From Salminus brasiliensis (Eukaryota > Chordata > Actinopteri > Characiformes > Bryconidae): DNA of 64,000 nt. The stretch lies in assembly GCF_030463535.1 (NCBI RefSeq), contig NC_132881.1, positions 39,565,973 through 39,629,972 on the forward strand, in the 5' to 3' direction. A program made the position numbers and the translations under genes. Below, one piece after another: positions 1 through 13,200 of this stretch. The first letter of the stretch is position 1. Each line of letters starts with the position of its first letter. A model generated the notes under the pieces. That model searched no databases. It was not told where the DNA came from and worked only from the letters and a program-made list of their open reading frames with translations.

Positions 1-1095
1 AGAGAGAGTGGTAGAAAGAGGTCAAGAGAGGCCACAAAGCGAGAGAACACATAGTGACCTGTAAAAGTCACTACATACATCTTTTCAGCAGTTATAGGCT
101 TGAAGCTTTTTTTCTGGCAATGCATCCTTTGTTTAAATAAGTAAGAGAAGATGCCAGAAGTCTGATGCCAGTAGATGGGGAAAAAAAAAAAAAACCTGAA
201 CATTCAGAAGTATAAACAAGATTGAAAGTGTACTGGGGTTTTACTTACAAGATCGTAACACAGATATTTAAAGTTGGTGTGTGCTAGCATGCAAATGCTT
301 TAGAGCTCAGTGATCAAGCACTCTCATTTCATCTGCACACTTGGTGGCAATAAATGATGCCACGCTCTACATATGTGCTGTATTACAGCATTAAGGTTAA
401 AAAAAACAAAACAATGTTTTGAGTTAGACTGGACAAAGGTGGGGCAATTTGACCAAGCAATGATTGATTGGTATCAATGGGCTCAAAGCATGCCCAAGAC
501 ACATTCCCCACATCATTACAAATCCTCCACCAGCCTGGAGTGCACACAGAACATGTTGGGTTAATGGATTCATGCTGTTTGCACGAATTTGTGACCCTAA
601 AATCTGTGCAACTCTGCAGATATTCATACTCATCAGACCAGGTTACTTTTTTCCCGGTCTTCAAATGTCCAGTGGTGAGCCTGGTGCAGCCCTGAAGCTG
701 ACAGAAGTAGAACCCGAAGTTGGTCTGCTGATTTTAGCTCATCTGCCTCAAGGTTTGATGTGTTGAGCATTCTGAGATGTTTCTCTGCTCACAATCATAC
801 ACACAACTGTGAATTACTAGAGCCTTTCTCTGTCCATTCTCTGCTGACCTCCATCATCAACAAGCCATTTCTGTGTGCAAAACTTCCACTCACCGGGTAA
901 ACTCTGTGTGAAATTCTGAGTAAACAGACTGTGGTGATGAAAATTCATCAGTAGCTCAGTAGTTATAGAAATGCTAAAAACAGCTTGTCTGACACCAACA
1001 ATCATGGCAGGCTTAAAATCACTGGGATCCTATTTTCCATTGCAACAGTGATCCTAATAATGTGTACTATACATCCTACTTATGAAAGTACATAC
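1..1095. other. phactr2 intron, left edge of window
   Basis: Begins with a GA-rich stretch (1-60). I see no exon here that would continue the RPEL array, and no recognised repeat. Confidence 0.5.
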
Positions 1096-1259
1096 TGGAG
1101 GTATACTCATCCTCTTCGTCCTCTTCCTCCTCATCTCTGTACAGTACGGGCCCATCTGAGTCTGAATCAGTGGACTGAGTCTCTCGAACGGTATCAGGAA
1201 TAATGGTCACTCCTGGATTTTCTACATTGACCCCCTGTGGTTTCCGGGTTGCTTCAGTC
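1096..1259 (-). CDS. phactr2: phactr2 exon 7 (acidic block)
   Basis: Acceptor TTGCAG, donor GTATGT. It encodes TEATRKPQGVNVENPG..., then TDSDSDGPVLYRDEEEEDEE and DEYTSS. This acidic block precedes the C-terminal RPEL array in PHACTR2/4. The donor leaves phase 1, as needed for the next family exon (ALASK-type), which is outside the window. Confidence 0.87.
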
Positions 1260-4200
1260 CTGCAACATGCCAAACACAGGAGAGTGACTCCACAAGGTCT
1301 TTATAAACCAAAAGCAAACAGAAAAGACTTCGGGTCACGCTTACAATCATGCACTCACAGCCAACTGAATTTATGTGTGATATCGGTGCTTTGGTGTATT
1401 TTATATGATATTACTATTGTACACCCCCTCCAAGCAATATGCTCTTTCATTAACATTGTTAGATAAGAGTTGAGAGACCCGTGTGAGTCATTATGTGCCC
1501 GTCATTATGTGCCAGTCATTATGTGCCATATACAAGTAGGGTTTGTCATGACAGCATGACAACAGTCTTGCCTAGGGTTACACCACAGGAAACTATAAAT
1601 CACCCCATCACATGTAAAGCCAAACTCTGAATAGTGTTGGAGAAACCCGTTACCATGTTAACATCACCAGACGGTCGAGGTGTTCAAGGCCTAGTTAGAC
1701 TTAAGTAAACCAAATGTTTTCCTTATTTCAATCTTTTTATACACACAACTGGTAACAGCAAACATTTTATTTGATTCAGTATACATGTATTCACAGTACA
1801 CTATATGGACAAAAGTACTGGGACACCTGCTCATTCATCGTTTCTTCCAAAACAGAAAAAAGGTATTTGGTTTTGTTGGAGTAACTGTCTCTACTGTCCA
1901 GCAAAGGGGATTTCTACTAGATTTTGGAGAACTGCTGTAAGGATTCTGTCGGCAGCAAGGACAAGTCTGTGCACAGACAGTGACATCTATCATGTAGGAA
2001 AACAGTGCAGTGGTGCAATGACCAATTCTCAATAATCAATAATGGTGCCTCCATGCACAAAGAGGGGATTGCCACAGGGAGTGGTGTAATGGATCGCCCT
2101 CCCACACAGTCCGACCTGATGTGAACCACGGATTACAATAGTGTAAATAATAGGATTATAATTGAACCATTATAGTGTGGATTACAGTTTTCCTGCTGCT
2201 GTAGTATTTTAGTCCACATCTTGCATTAGGTAATGTGCCAATAGGTTCATATTTACCTGCACCAGAAAGTCATCAAATTATCAAGACATTCTCTCACTGG
2301 ACTGTTGGGGCATAATGGTTATGGTTTGAATTTGTGTTTTTCTGTTTTGTATTATAACTGCCTATTCCCCAAACTCGGCGGCTGCCCAGCAGCTTTTAGT
2401 GGGAGTAGAGGTTCGATTTAATATGTTCGCTGTTCCTTTTCAAATGTAAATGAAAACCTATCATATTAATTGTCTGTAATAACAGGTGGCAGATGTAGTA
2501 GACAGACAACAGCCTCAAAAATAGCTGAATGAGCCTCTAAAGGGTAGCCAAAAGGTAGTCATTGAGCAGGATGGTTTAACTATACTCACTGTTGATCGCC
2601 GTCTGCCGCAGCCTTCCCCTTTTCAGTCTCCTTCTTGGCGCTCTGAGACTCCCCTATGTTGTCTGAAGAAAGTTCATTTGAGGACTCCGTGAAAGAGGTC
2701 TCCTCTGTGGCTTGGTTTATGTGGGGCTGCTTTCTCTCAGTCTCTGCTGAGGAATCTGACTGCTTAGCAGTATCTTCACAAACCTGAGATGTCTCCTTAA
2801 CTGCCTTCTCCTCTGCACTGGAGGCCACAGCCCCGTTCCTTTGGTCTTTTGTGGAAGTGCTTCTCCCAGCCTGGTCCGTGTCAGCTGGTGCTTTGGGACG
2901 AGGTTGGGGGGACTTGGACCGGTTGGTTTTCTTGCCATGCTTGGTCTCTCCTGGAGTCAGTTCTGAGACACTATCCTTGAGGTTCTTGGCACCAGCTGTT
3001 GAGGACTGTCCAGAGCCCTGAGAGGAACTCTTAGGTGTTCCAGCGGTTTTCTTAGGATTGGGAGCTTTGGCTGTGAAAAAAGGGTCATAAATGAGAACAG
3101 AGCAGTTTTTTTTTTTCACTGTTGTAAGAGTACTGACAGAAGCAGAGCTGAAGATGTCAGATGACACGTCAAAGGCACAATGGCAGCTTTTTCAAGTCAA
3201 GACAAACAAATACAACATTAAATCAAGCGTGAAATGCATTTCTCACACAAAGCACAGGCATGCTGTTAAATTATTCAATATTAACTTATTCAATGTTTTG
3301 GGTAGATATTTCTACCCAATATGGCCAATAACCCCATTGATGTGAACTCCCACTATCACCAACAATGCCCCCAACAATAGGAGGGTGAAGACTAGAACAT
3401 CTCAGACAACACGTGAAGCCAGTCACCGCCTCTTTTGCTGATGCAGCACCACTAAGTAGGCAGTGCACTTGTAGGAAAGCGAGGTTCCCCAGCTCCGACA
3501 CAACAGATAACAGACACCTGTGCTAGAGTAACGTGGGGAGGGAGTGCCATCAACCCACCCCTGAGAGACCAATTGTGCTCTCTCGGATTCCGGCTGCTGA
3601 AGGCAAGTGGCATGACCTAGGATTCGAACCAGCAATCAAAGTGGCAGCGTCTTAGTCCACTAGACCACTCAGAGCCCCGTATTTGGCAGTTGACTCTGAA
3701 ATGGGGCTGAATGTTTTAACTTGGATGATATAAGTTTAGACAAATAATTATCTGCTAAAATGATCATCTAAACTCAGGTATTAAGCACCACATGTAATTT
3801 GATAGAGTCTTACGCTATAGTCTGCATATCCCCCTATGGTAATGCAATTGCCATATAATTACCAGCTGGGCTAGCTTCTAATATTACTGAATTATTTATA
3901 GGGATAGCTGTATTCTGAACAGACAGCATAAACACTGTTAACATCCATTGGGTCTTTACATATATTTGGATGGAAACCAAAATATTGCTAGACTGGTGTG
4001 CTGCATTTTTTAACAAGCTCATCAATGTTATAAACTTCTCTGTTTCACTTGCATGTGCCCTAGATTTCTTTGCCAGACTGAAAATCTACAACACTATATA
4101 AGCAAACTACATGGACAAAAGTATTGAGACACCTCTTCATTCATTGTTTCTTCTGAAAACAGGTGTGTTAAAAAAATGAGTAATCCTGCTTTTGTTGGAG

Positions 4201-7200
4201 TAACTGTCTGTACTGTCAAGAGAAGGCTTTCTACTAGATTGTGGAACATTGCTGTGAGGATATGATTGTCCATTGGTCCACTGCTCAATACTGGGTGTGT
4301 GTGGGGGGTGCTTTATACCACTCTAGCCCACGCAAGGCATTAGGTATGGTGCCAGTAGGGCAGTACTGTATGGGCAGTACTTTACAGGGACTAGACAAGC
4401 TGAGTGTGTGCATTTGCACATCTGTGTCATCATGAGAACAACTGCATTTATTAGAAGGGGTGTCCACAAACATTTGGTCATATAGTGCACATGTGTAACT
4501 ATTAGTGGGTGTTCAGTACATATACACATTATTATATCCTTTAAATCATTCAATGCCTTTATGTTAGAATTGGATATGTACATTTCAGATCAGAGCTGTT
4601 ATTTTTTTTACCATATACCACATTATTCTTTTTTTTTTTTACCCCACTTATCTTCCCAATTATCATTTGGCCAACTGGCCAGTTCTCACTCAGTAGCTCA
4701 TATCACAATGCTGCCAAGCTGGCTAAATTTTTTCAAGCTGCTAATAAAACACAGCCTCACAAGATAGTTGAACATGCTGGAAGAACACCACTGTAAATTC
4801 TCTTATACAGCCAGCATCGGCTAGCATCACACCATATTAGGCTTCATTGGACTCGCTGCTATGTACCGAGCTCACAATCTTGACCACATGTAGACCAATA
4901 TTCACATTAGACTGTTGCATCACATGGGTGCCTCTATTCAGCACTGTCCGAACAACAAGTGGGAAAATCTTAACAGATAATACATAGATTGTAACAAGCT
5001 CAAATATTTCTGCTCTCCACATATGATATATATTTATTATACTTGGATGATAAAGCCAAAGATCAAAGACCAATCTGAGCTATATCTGAAATAATGCACA
5101 TGCAAAGGTAAAGAATGCAAACTTAAAAATAAAAATTGACATTCATTGTGGGGGATGAACTGTTAATGAAGGCGAGAAATTTCTAATCATGTAGATGAAT
5201 AGGCTGCTGCTGGTGCTTGACACATTACCAGAAACAACAAAAGGCTGTTTAACAAAAGGAAGTTACTCCTCCCAGTACACACAATCATGCAGTCTACATG
5301 GTTGAACAAACAGCATGCAAGACATGAGCCACACAAGATATGTTCTCATTCTATGGGCAATTACTTCATGTCACACAGAAAGCAGGCAGTCTCATGGCTG
5401 CACCAGCAAGACACCAGACTGGTCATGCACTCGAGCCAACGTCAGAATATGCGCACAGCAGGAGGGATGACTCATAAACCTGCTTGTGCTGCAACATCAC
5501 ACTTAAAGCACCGTACATAGGCTTGTCCAAGCATGTAATAATACTCAAATGTGAAAATGCAGAAGTTGTGATAGATGTACTCTGTCCACACTGTAGTGCA
5601 CATTTCCTCATTTCCCTATTTAGCAAAACTCTTTAAATGAGCACCTAAAATAAACCCTTTCAAACTGACCATATAGATAATTTCCTATGTTACACTTGCA
5701 ATATTCAATTGTAAATATCTAATAGTTATAGCAAGTTACACAATGATTGAGATTCAACATACATTCTGTATCTAGAAGTTCAAGTCCATCTTTTATTGAA
5801 GAAGAAAAAAAAATTTAGGAGCACTGGTTTCATTTACTAGATTTTCTGAAACCGACACAGGCTTACATTATTTATTCAGTTTATTTTCCTGCCAAGACCA
5901 AGGCCTCCTAACTTTCTGCTAGTGATCATGATTGACTACAGCTGGTCGCTTCTCTGTACCCACATAAAAAGGGTTTGTCTGACAGCACTCACTGAACTGA
6001 CCAACGCACAGTACAATGAGAACGTCCAAACAGCTCAGCAGAGATCTGAGAAGGATGACTGTAGACTTTACATAAGTCTCTGAGCCCTTTTTGAACAACA
6101 ATTGCATATTCCAAGATTCATAAGTTTAGTTTTAAGTTTGGGAGGTGTGGCCACTTTGACAATGTCTGGAAGAAGATCCAAACGGTCATCCTGAGCTGAG
6201 AGTAAATTGGTTTGATAGTCAGGAACAACCCAAGAACCAGCTCAGGCTGGTTGGAAGACCACTGTCACTGTCTACAGTTTTACATCACCATGGCCGGAGA
6301 GGCTGCCATCCAAGAAAGAAGCCCCTGTTCCAAAAATCGATGCCTTCTGACTAACGTTTGTAGCTGACCACATGAACAAAGATTTTGTGGTCAGATGAAA
6401 CAAAGAAGTTTGGAGAAGAAAAGATTAGGCATTCAACCCCAAGAACACTGTACCAACTGTGTAGAATGGTTAAGCATAATACTGTCAAAAGCTTGTTGAT
6501 GCCTACCAAAAAGTCAACTAAGGGTAATTTAACCAAATATTAGAAGTCATGTATGTATACGTATACCCTGTATGCATAGTCTTGACCATGTGGTGATTTT
6601 AGAGAACCCTAAAAATGAACTTGTGCACTAAAATCTTATTGTTTTCTATTGAAGTATTAACTGTTCTATAACTGAAAATTTTTTTCTATTCAATTATTAA
6701 AATGAAATAATTTCAAAGCCCAACATTACCATGACATTCATGTCCATAATAAGTATATGTACTTCTGACCACAACTGTATATAGCTGAACTGTACTATGG
6801 GTTGTTGTGTATGTTTTACTGTGGGTAATGTTTGGTATACGCCAAAAAGAAACATATTGAAGACACATTTCCATCATCGTGGACAACAATCTGATCAAAA
6901 ATCACAGCATGTATTTAAAGTGCCTGGGTATACAAATTCAAGCAGGAACACAGCTTTTCTAAAAGCTACATCAGTAAGGACAAAGCTTATGCAAGTGTTT
7001 CCAGGATTACACCTGAATCATGTACGGTTCAGCAAGTTCTGGTAAAGTCAAAGTAGATAACGCAAAGTTATTCATAGGGCCTACTTTGTACATGCATATT
7101 GTGTGCCCACAAGACAAACACTAACCTAATTAGAAAGCAATCACAGAAAGCAATCATTAGGTTCCCAAGGGCTTTAAAATAAGGCTCATTATTGTGGGAC

Positions 7201-10200
7201 AATATTAACGTGGCGCGACTGATGCAACAACAATACAAGGCTGGGCATTACGAAAGGCAATGAACAGGACTCTTCCATGCACGGCGAATCCACCACACAT
7301 GCAAACACGATGCTCCTTCAGCATTTGAAGTCCAGATACTCACCATTCCCACGGGTTGTGTTTCGGGGGGTTTGTTTGGGTGGGGGAGCAGAGGTCTGCT
7401 TACTGGTGCCCTTTGGCAACTTTTTACCCCCTGTCTTGACATCCTTCCTGCCCCCTGACCCTGCAGCCCCACCTGAGGGCTTGGCAGATGCGGGCTGCTG
7501 TTTTTTCGCAGTGGTCCTCTGAGCTCCAGCCTCGCTGGCCTGTGGGCTCTGCGTGTTTTCTTTCTTTTCTACAGGAGCACAGAGGGGAGCACAGTGCTCT
7601 AACGCATTAGCAACTGAAAAGCTGGCAGAGCCTCAGACAGACACACAGACAGAAAGACAGAGAGACAGACAGAGATTGGGGAGGACCAGTAATGATGTCA
7701 ATTGCAATAAAGTCTTACAAATTTGGGTGAGTCAGTGGACCTGGCAAGTAGTGCTTTATGAACTTAACAGGCTCAAAGTGGATTAAAACAAATAACATTC
7801 AAGCTTCAAGAGGGAGGCTTTTCATCAGAAAGACACTTTCCTGCAAGTCCACTGCCAAATGTTATCAGAAGCCTAAAATGATCTGTCTGTGCAAAGTGCT
7901 CTGGACAAACCAAAGTACACACAAACAGAGCATAAACCAAACGAACTGGTGAACACTTCCCTCCTCTGACTTGAATGAATGGCTCACTCACACTAATGTG
8001 TAAATGTGGCTATCTATGAATACAGCTAGTATACACTTGTCAAACATGAGGTCTTTTACATAATGCTATCATATGCATTACTGATGGTACGCTTTTAATT
8101 AGCAGCATTTTTGACAGAACTACTGCTTTAAACGTTTGCTGGATGTAAAGGGAAAGCTTTGGATTGCTGACCATCCAGCATCATCCACTAAAGAATATGG
8201 TTTCTGATTCTACTAAATTTGTTACAGCCCAGAGGGAGGGAAAGACATGGAAGGTTGAAGTTCTGTGTAAGTGAACGACTTTAGCAAATGGTATATCATT
8301 CTGTAGCAATTGCCACAATAACAGACATGTACTCTATTCAGGCCTGACTGCTCAGCCGTAGTGGAGCAACCAAAAACCTCTCTGCAAAAAAGCTCAATAT
8401 TTCAGCTATGGACGACTATGCCAATAATTGTTCGATTAGTGAGACGTAGGGAGAAGTTGTGTCTCGCCACACACAAAGAACTTTCACTTAAAGGATATAG
8501 AATACCCTTAGGGATTTACTCAGAAAAGAAGCACACATACAACTAGTGTTGCACCGATACTGTATCGGTACTGACGCCAATATTGGCAATTACACACAGA
8601 ATCGGCAATGGAGAGAACCGATACCATGAAGCTTACTAAAGCAATACTTATATGACTTATATTACTACTTTTGGCACTTTCTTTCCATGTGGTGTTTTTG
8701 GTTCTAAAACCAAAAGCTGAGTTTAAGCAGCTTGTTTTAAGGCCACACACTGAAGTTTAGTATCTTTTTACATAGACACATGTACTTGTAATGAAATGTG
8801 AATTTTAAACCAGTTTTAAACCAAAAGAATCTGTTTGGTTGAGCTTAGTGAGATTATGCCTCCATAATTGTTCACTGTATTGTGGAAATTTTCAATGTTT
8901 CATAGTTCTGAAACTTTTCTAATGTACAGTTCCTTAACCAGTACATGCTGTTCTTTTTAAGGAGTATCAGGATTTATAGCCCTCTATCTGGAATTTAGAG
9001 TTGGTATCGGTACTCAGTATCGGCAGATAATTGTCCTCCTTCTCTTATAAAGTTTCTATTTAAGTGATATGGGGTTTTGTGCAACAGTGACGTAGCCCAC
9101 AACAACATAGCAGCAAGACACAAACACACATAGACAAGCACTCAAAACTAAATTTGTTACCTTCTGTGTCGTTGGCATCTGGCACCAGATCAGCCTTCTC
9201 CTCTGTGAGGGTGTCTGGAGACTCGATGTCCACTCTGACCTCTTCAGTAACTCCACTGGGAACTGCATGTCCATTCAAAGTCTCTGTGTTTACCGGATCC
9301 TCTGAGAAATTGAACACTAGCTTTAACCACAGCCTAAAATGTACAGTCACTGCTGTTACAAAACCTTAAATACTCAAAAATGATACCATCACAGAGGAAG
9401 AGAGGCTAACTTTAACATGCATTAAACGTAGTGCGATTTTATTTCAAGAAGTATACACTACATGTCCAAAGGTTTGTGGACACCCCTTCTAATGGATGCA
9501 TCTACTGCAAGTTGCTGCCACTGCTGACACATATGTGCGAATGCACACACACAGCTTGTCTAGTGCCTGCAGAAAACTACTGTCAATAGAAAAGGATTCT
9601 CTCAGGACAGGGCTTGAGGGATACAAAGCACCCCAGCATTGAGCTGTGGAGCAGTGGAACAGTGTTCTCTGGAATGATGGATGGTGCTCTATTCAATACT
9701 TCTGGGGATCAGTCAGGGAGTTGAAGATGAGGTGGGGTGGAGATCATCCAACATCCTGACCTCACAAACACTCTTGATGCTGAATGTAATCCAAAATCTA
9801 GTAGAAAACCTTCTTCTCTGGACAGTAGTGACAGTTACCCCAACAAAAGCAGGATTTTTTAAACACCCTTAATTTGAGTCCCAATACTTTTGTCAATATA
9901 GTGTATATTTGTAATGTAGAGGCAGATGATTTTATTTTTTGTAATAAATACTTAACATATCTTTGTAATGCTTTTAAGCCTTAGATATGTCAGGGACTTT
10001 AAAGGAGCTTTAAAGGAGAAGGAAAAAACCTTCTTAACATTCAATGCAAACATTCAATTCAAGTCAATGGAAACATTTTATTCCAAGATATTTTGGAGCA
10101 TTATTCTATTGGTGTATTGGTTGATTTTCATTACACTTACACAATGTAAAAACAACTACCATTATTTTTATTTATTTATTTTTAAGAGCGACTGAAAGCA

Positions 10201-13200
10201 ACACAATGAGTTTTGTTGTAAGTAGTGTTTAACACAGTTTTGCTTTCATTACTGAGTTCATGATAAGGTTATGCAATTACAGTAACTCCCAACAGTTCTC
10301 TTTTATTTTTCCATTTACAGTTTCAACCAACCAAAAGAATCTGTTCCTTGTTCTATGGTCAACACTTGAGAAAATATGCGCAGAGTCTCTTAAACCAGGC
10401 AACATCGCAGCACAGTGAACACATTCAAAACACTTACATAATCTAAACATATCAGCAGCATCATTTTACTTAACATTTTGGGCACAAAAAAAGGTAAGAA
10501 ATCACCTTGATCTGGAATAAGGACACCCTTCCTGATGAGTTCTTCACGTGTCTGTCTGGTGGAAATTTTTCTCTCTAGCACTAGATGGACAGATAGGCAG
10601 ACAGACAGGGAGAAAGTGGTTAATTATTGCACAGAAGCTGTGATTGTAAACCTCTGGTTACTAGCACAGCACCTGGTTTACTGTAATCACAGGCAGCCGA
10701 AGGCCATAGTGTGGTGAAATATATTTTATGATCCAGGTATATTGTAAATCACACAGTCGAGAACATAATCAACACCGGACTGCCGGACTGGGCAATATAA
10801 CAGCAGAGCAGAGAAGTTAGCAGAGAAGCAAATAGAAGCTAAAAACAAAGGCTGTGCCTATTTCTGCAAACCTAACTTGTCTTCAGATTAAATGCATCTA
10901 TATAGCCAGACAGCCATGATCTTCAAAACAGAAGTAAATAAAACAGCATCTCTAGACAGTGACAGTGAGGAGAAGCAGGTGAACTTTTACCTTTGGAGAG
11001 GTCCTGGAACTTATCACTGGTTCTTTTCTTACGCCACTTCCAGGGTTTGAAGATTTTGCCTAGAGAGGACAGCTTTCCCTTCCCTTTCAGCTGAGATGAG
11101 CCCCCAACTACCACATCGCAGTTGGCCAAAGAAGCTTTCTCCAGTCCATCCACTGTCAATAAAACCACAACACAGATCAACATTAATTGGGATCAGATTC
11201 AGCAACTCAATGTTATTATTGCTTGTGAATGCGACTGATGGTACAAGACAGTCAATATGGTAAAAACAACAACATCTATTCATCACAGAAGGCAATATAT
11301 TGCTATACATCTCAGCTATCATAAATAATAGAACATTTTAACCCTCGAAAGTTAAAACACATTTATAAGCATACCTAAGAACAGATCAGTAACCATTGCA
11401 GTAGGACAGACAGTAAGCCCCATAGCATAATCTCAATTATCCTATATTTTTACATTACCCATAACTAATAGCTAATGCCCAGTTCTAGCAGACTGAGACA
11501 CGTTGTCTTGCTGTATCTCCCTGTATTTTGCACCATCCATTCATCCATTCTTCAACAAGACATTTAGTCCCTATTGAGACTGCCACCCTCATATTTCACT
11601 CCTGAGATGGTGTTTGTTGAGGAATAGGCAGTACTAGGTTGGTTGGTCGTTGGTAGGCTAGTTGTCTCCAGAGTTATTGACATTTTTGGCTTGTGCAACT
11701 TATCTCCAGTCTCCACCCCAGACTCTGTAGCTCCTTCAAAGTGATCGTTGGCCTCTCTGTGATTTCCTCCATAAGACACCTTCTAGTTCTGACTAGTTTG
11801 AGGGATAGTCTTGTCTAAGCAGTTGCCGAGGTAGTATGATGTCGCTTCCATTTGCTCATAAATGGATATGGTCTGTGTGAACGTCACAATTCAGTTCATT
11901 TAGGTGACAATATACAACAACCATAACTTATACCAAACAGAATGTTTATTACATTATTTCATATTTATATTTAGAAATGATGTTTTAAACCATCAAACTG
12001 TTTGCTTTGCTCCAGCGTCCACTTCAGTGTTACGGTCAGTCGCAAAATTACCACTCCACCTTGATATACTGCAGCTCTACTACACTCCAACTACCAATCA
12101 GAATAATGACCTCAACGCCATGTGATTACATGAACGGAGATCTCTCCCAAATTAATTACAATGTGTTACAAAACAGTCTTGTACTTTCTAAAGTGTCAGA
12201 ATGTCCAGATGAAGCCAGAGAACATGATCTCAAATGCAGGCAAGAAATCCCTAACATCTAAACACAATGACAAGTCATGACATCCACTTCCAGGGTCGGA
12301 TCTGAGAGATCCCCCACCACCCCCACCACCCCCCGCTCCCATCAGCTCTGCTTATCATCATTTTCTCGATACATGTCCTGCGTTAAGTGACCTGTTGGAC
12401 AAAGAATGAAAGGCAATGATCCATTTGTAGTCTTCTAAGAGAGGAACAGCTGCAGTCTTTTGTGCTCAATCATCTGCTCAAGTGCTTTTACTACAACTTT
12501 CTCTGGTTTTTCACTTCTCCTGTCATCTTTCAACTGCACAGGTCAGCTTCAAAATACAAACGTTCTAAAAAGGGGTCAGAATAATGTGCAGGTTTAGACA
12601 GAATTACAGGCTTACACCCTCATGGGAAGAAACAAAAACCTTACTGAGAAATATTGCTGCTTCCCAACATGTAATTAGGCTGCTGCAACCCTTTGGGTTG
12701 ATAACGACAGAAAGAGTTGCTTCAGTTCAGTCAGATGGAATTCTCTGACGCTCTGATGAAGTGAATGGACCTCCGGTTAGTTTATGTGCCTTTCCCAACC
12801 TTATCGTAAAGAGTCTATGTCGCTCATTCACTAAGCATATCAACAGTGCTAACCCTAAGTTTATTCAACATCGCCATCTAAACAGCCTGTTTCTTCATTC
12901 TATGCAGAAAGGGTCAATAAAGTAATGAAAATGAAAATTTGACTAGAACAACAGTAGAACTCTTTGATGTTCTATAGAAAGGTTCTAGGAGGTTTTCCAC
13001 TAATTTAAGGAACCATTTAACCAGGCAAAGAATCACTTGAGAGGTTTCACAATGACTTTTTTTTTGTTATCAAAGTTGTGATTTGTCGAACCTCATCTCT
13101 TAAACTGAGCACAAACAAATATTTGGCAACCACCTGAAACAACCAGAGGTTAACTTAAATAAAAAGTATGAATATCAATGAAAACAGAAATACCAATATT

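Noticed and set aside
3594..3680. tRNA gene on the minus strand (GGTTCGAATCC box B)
   Set aside because: Acceptor stem does not close, and the homologous body continues for about 170 bases; it is a SINE head.
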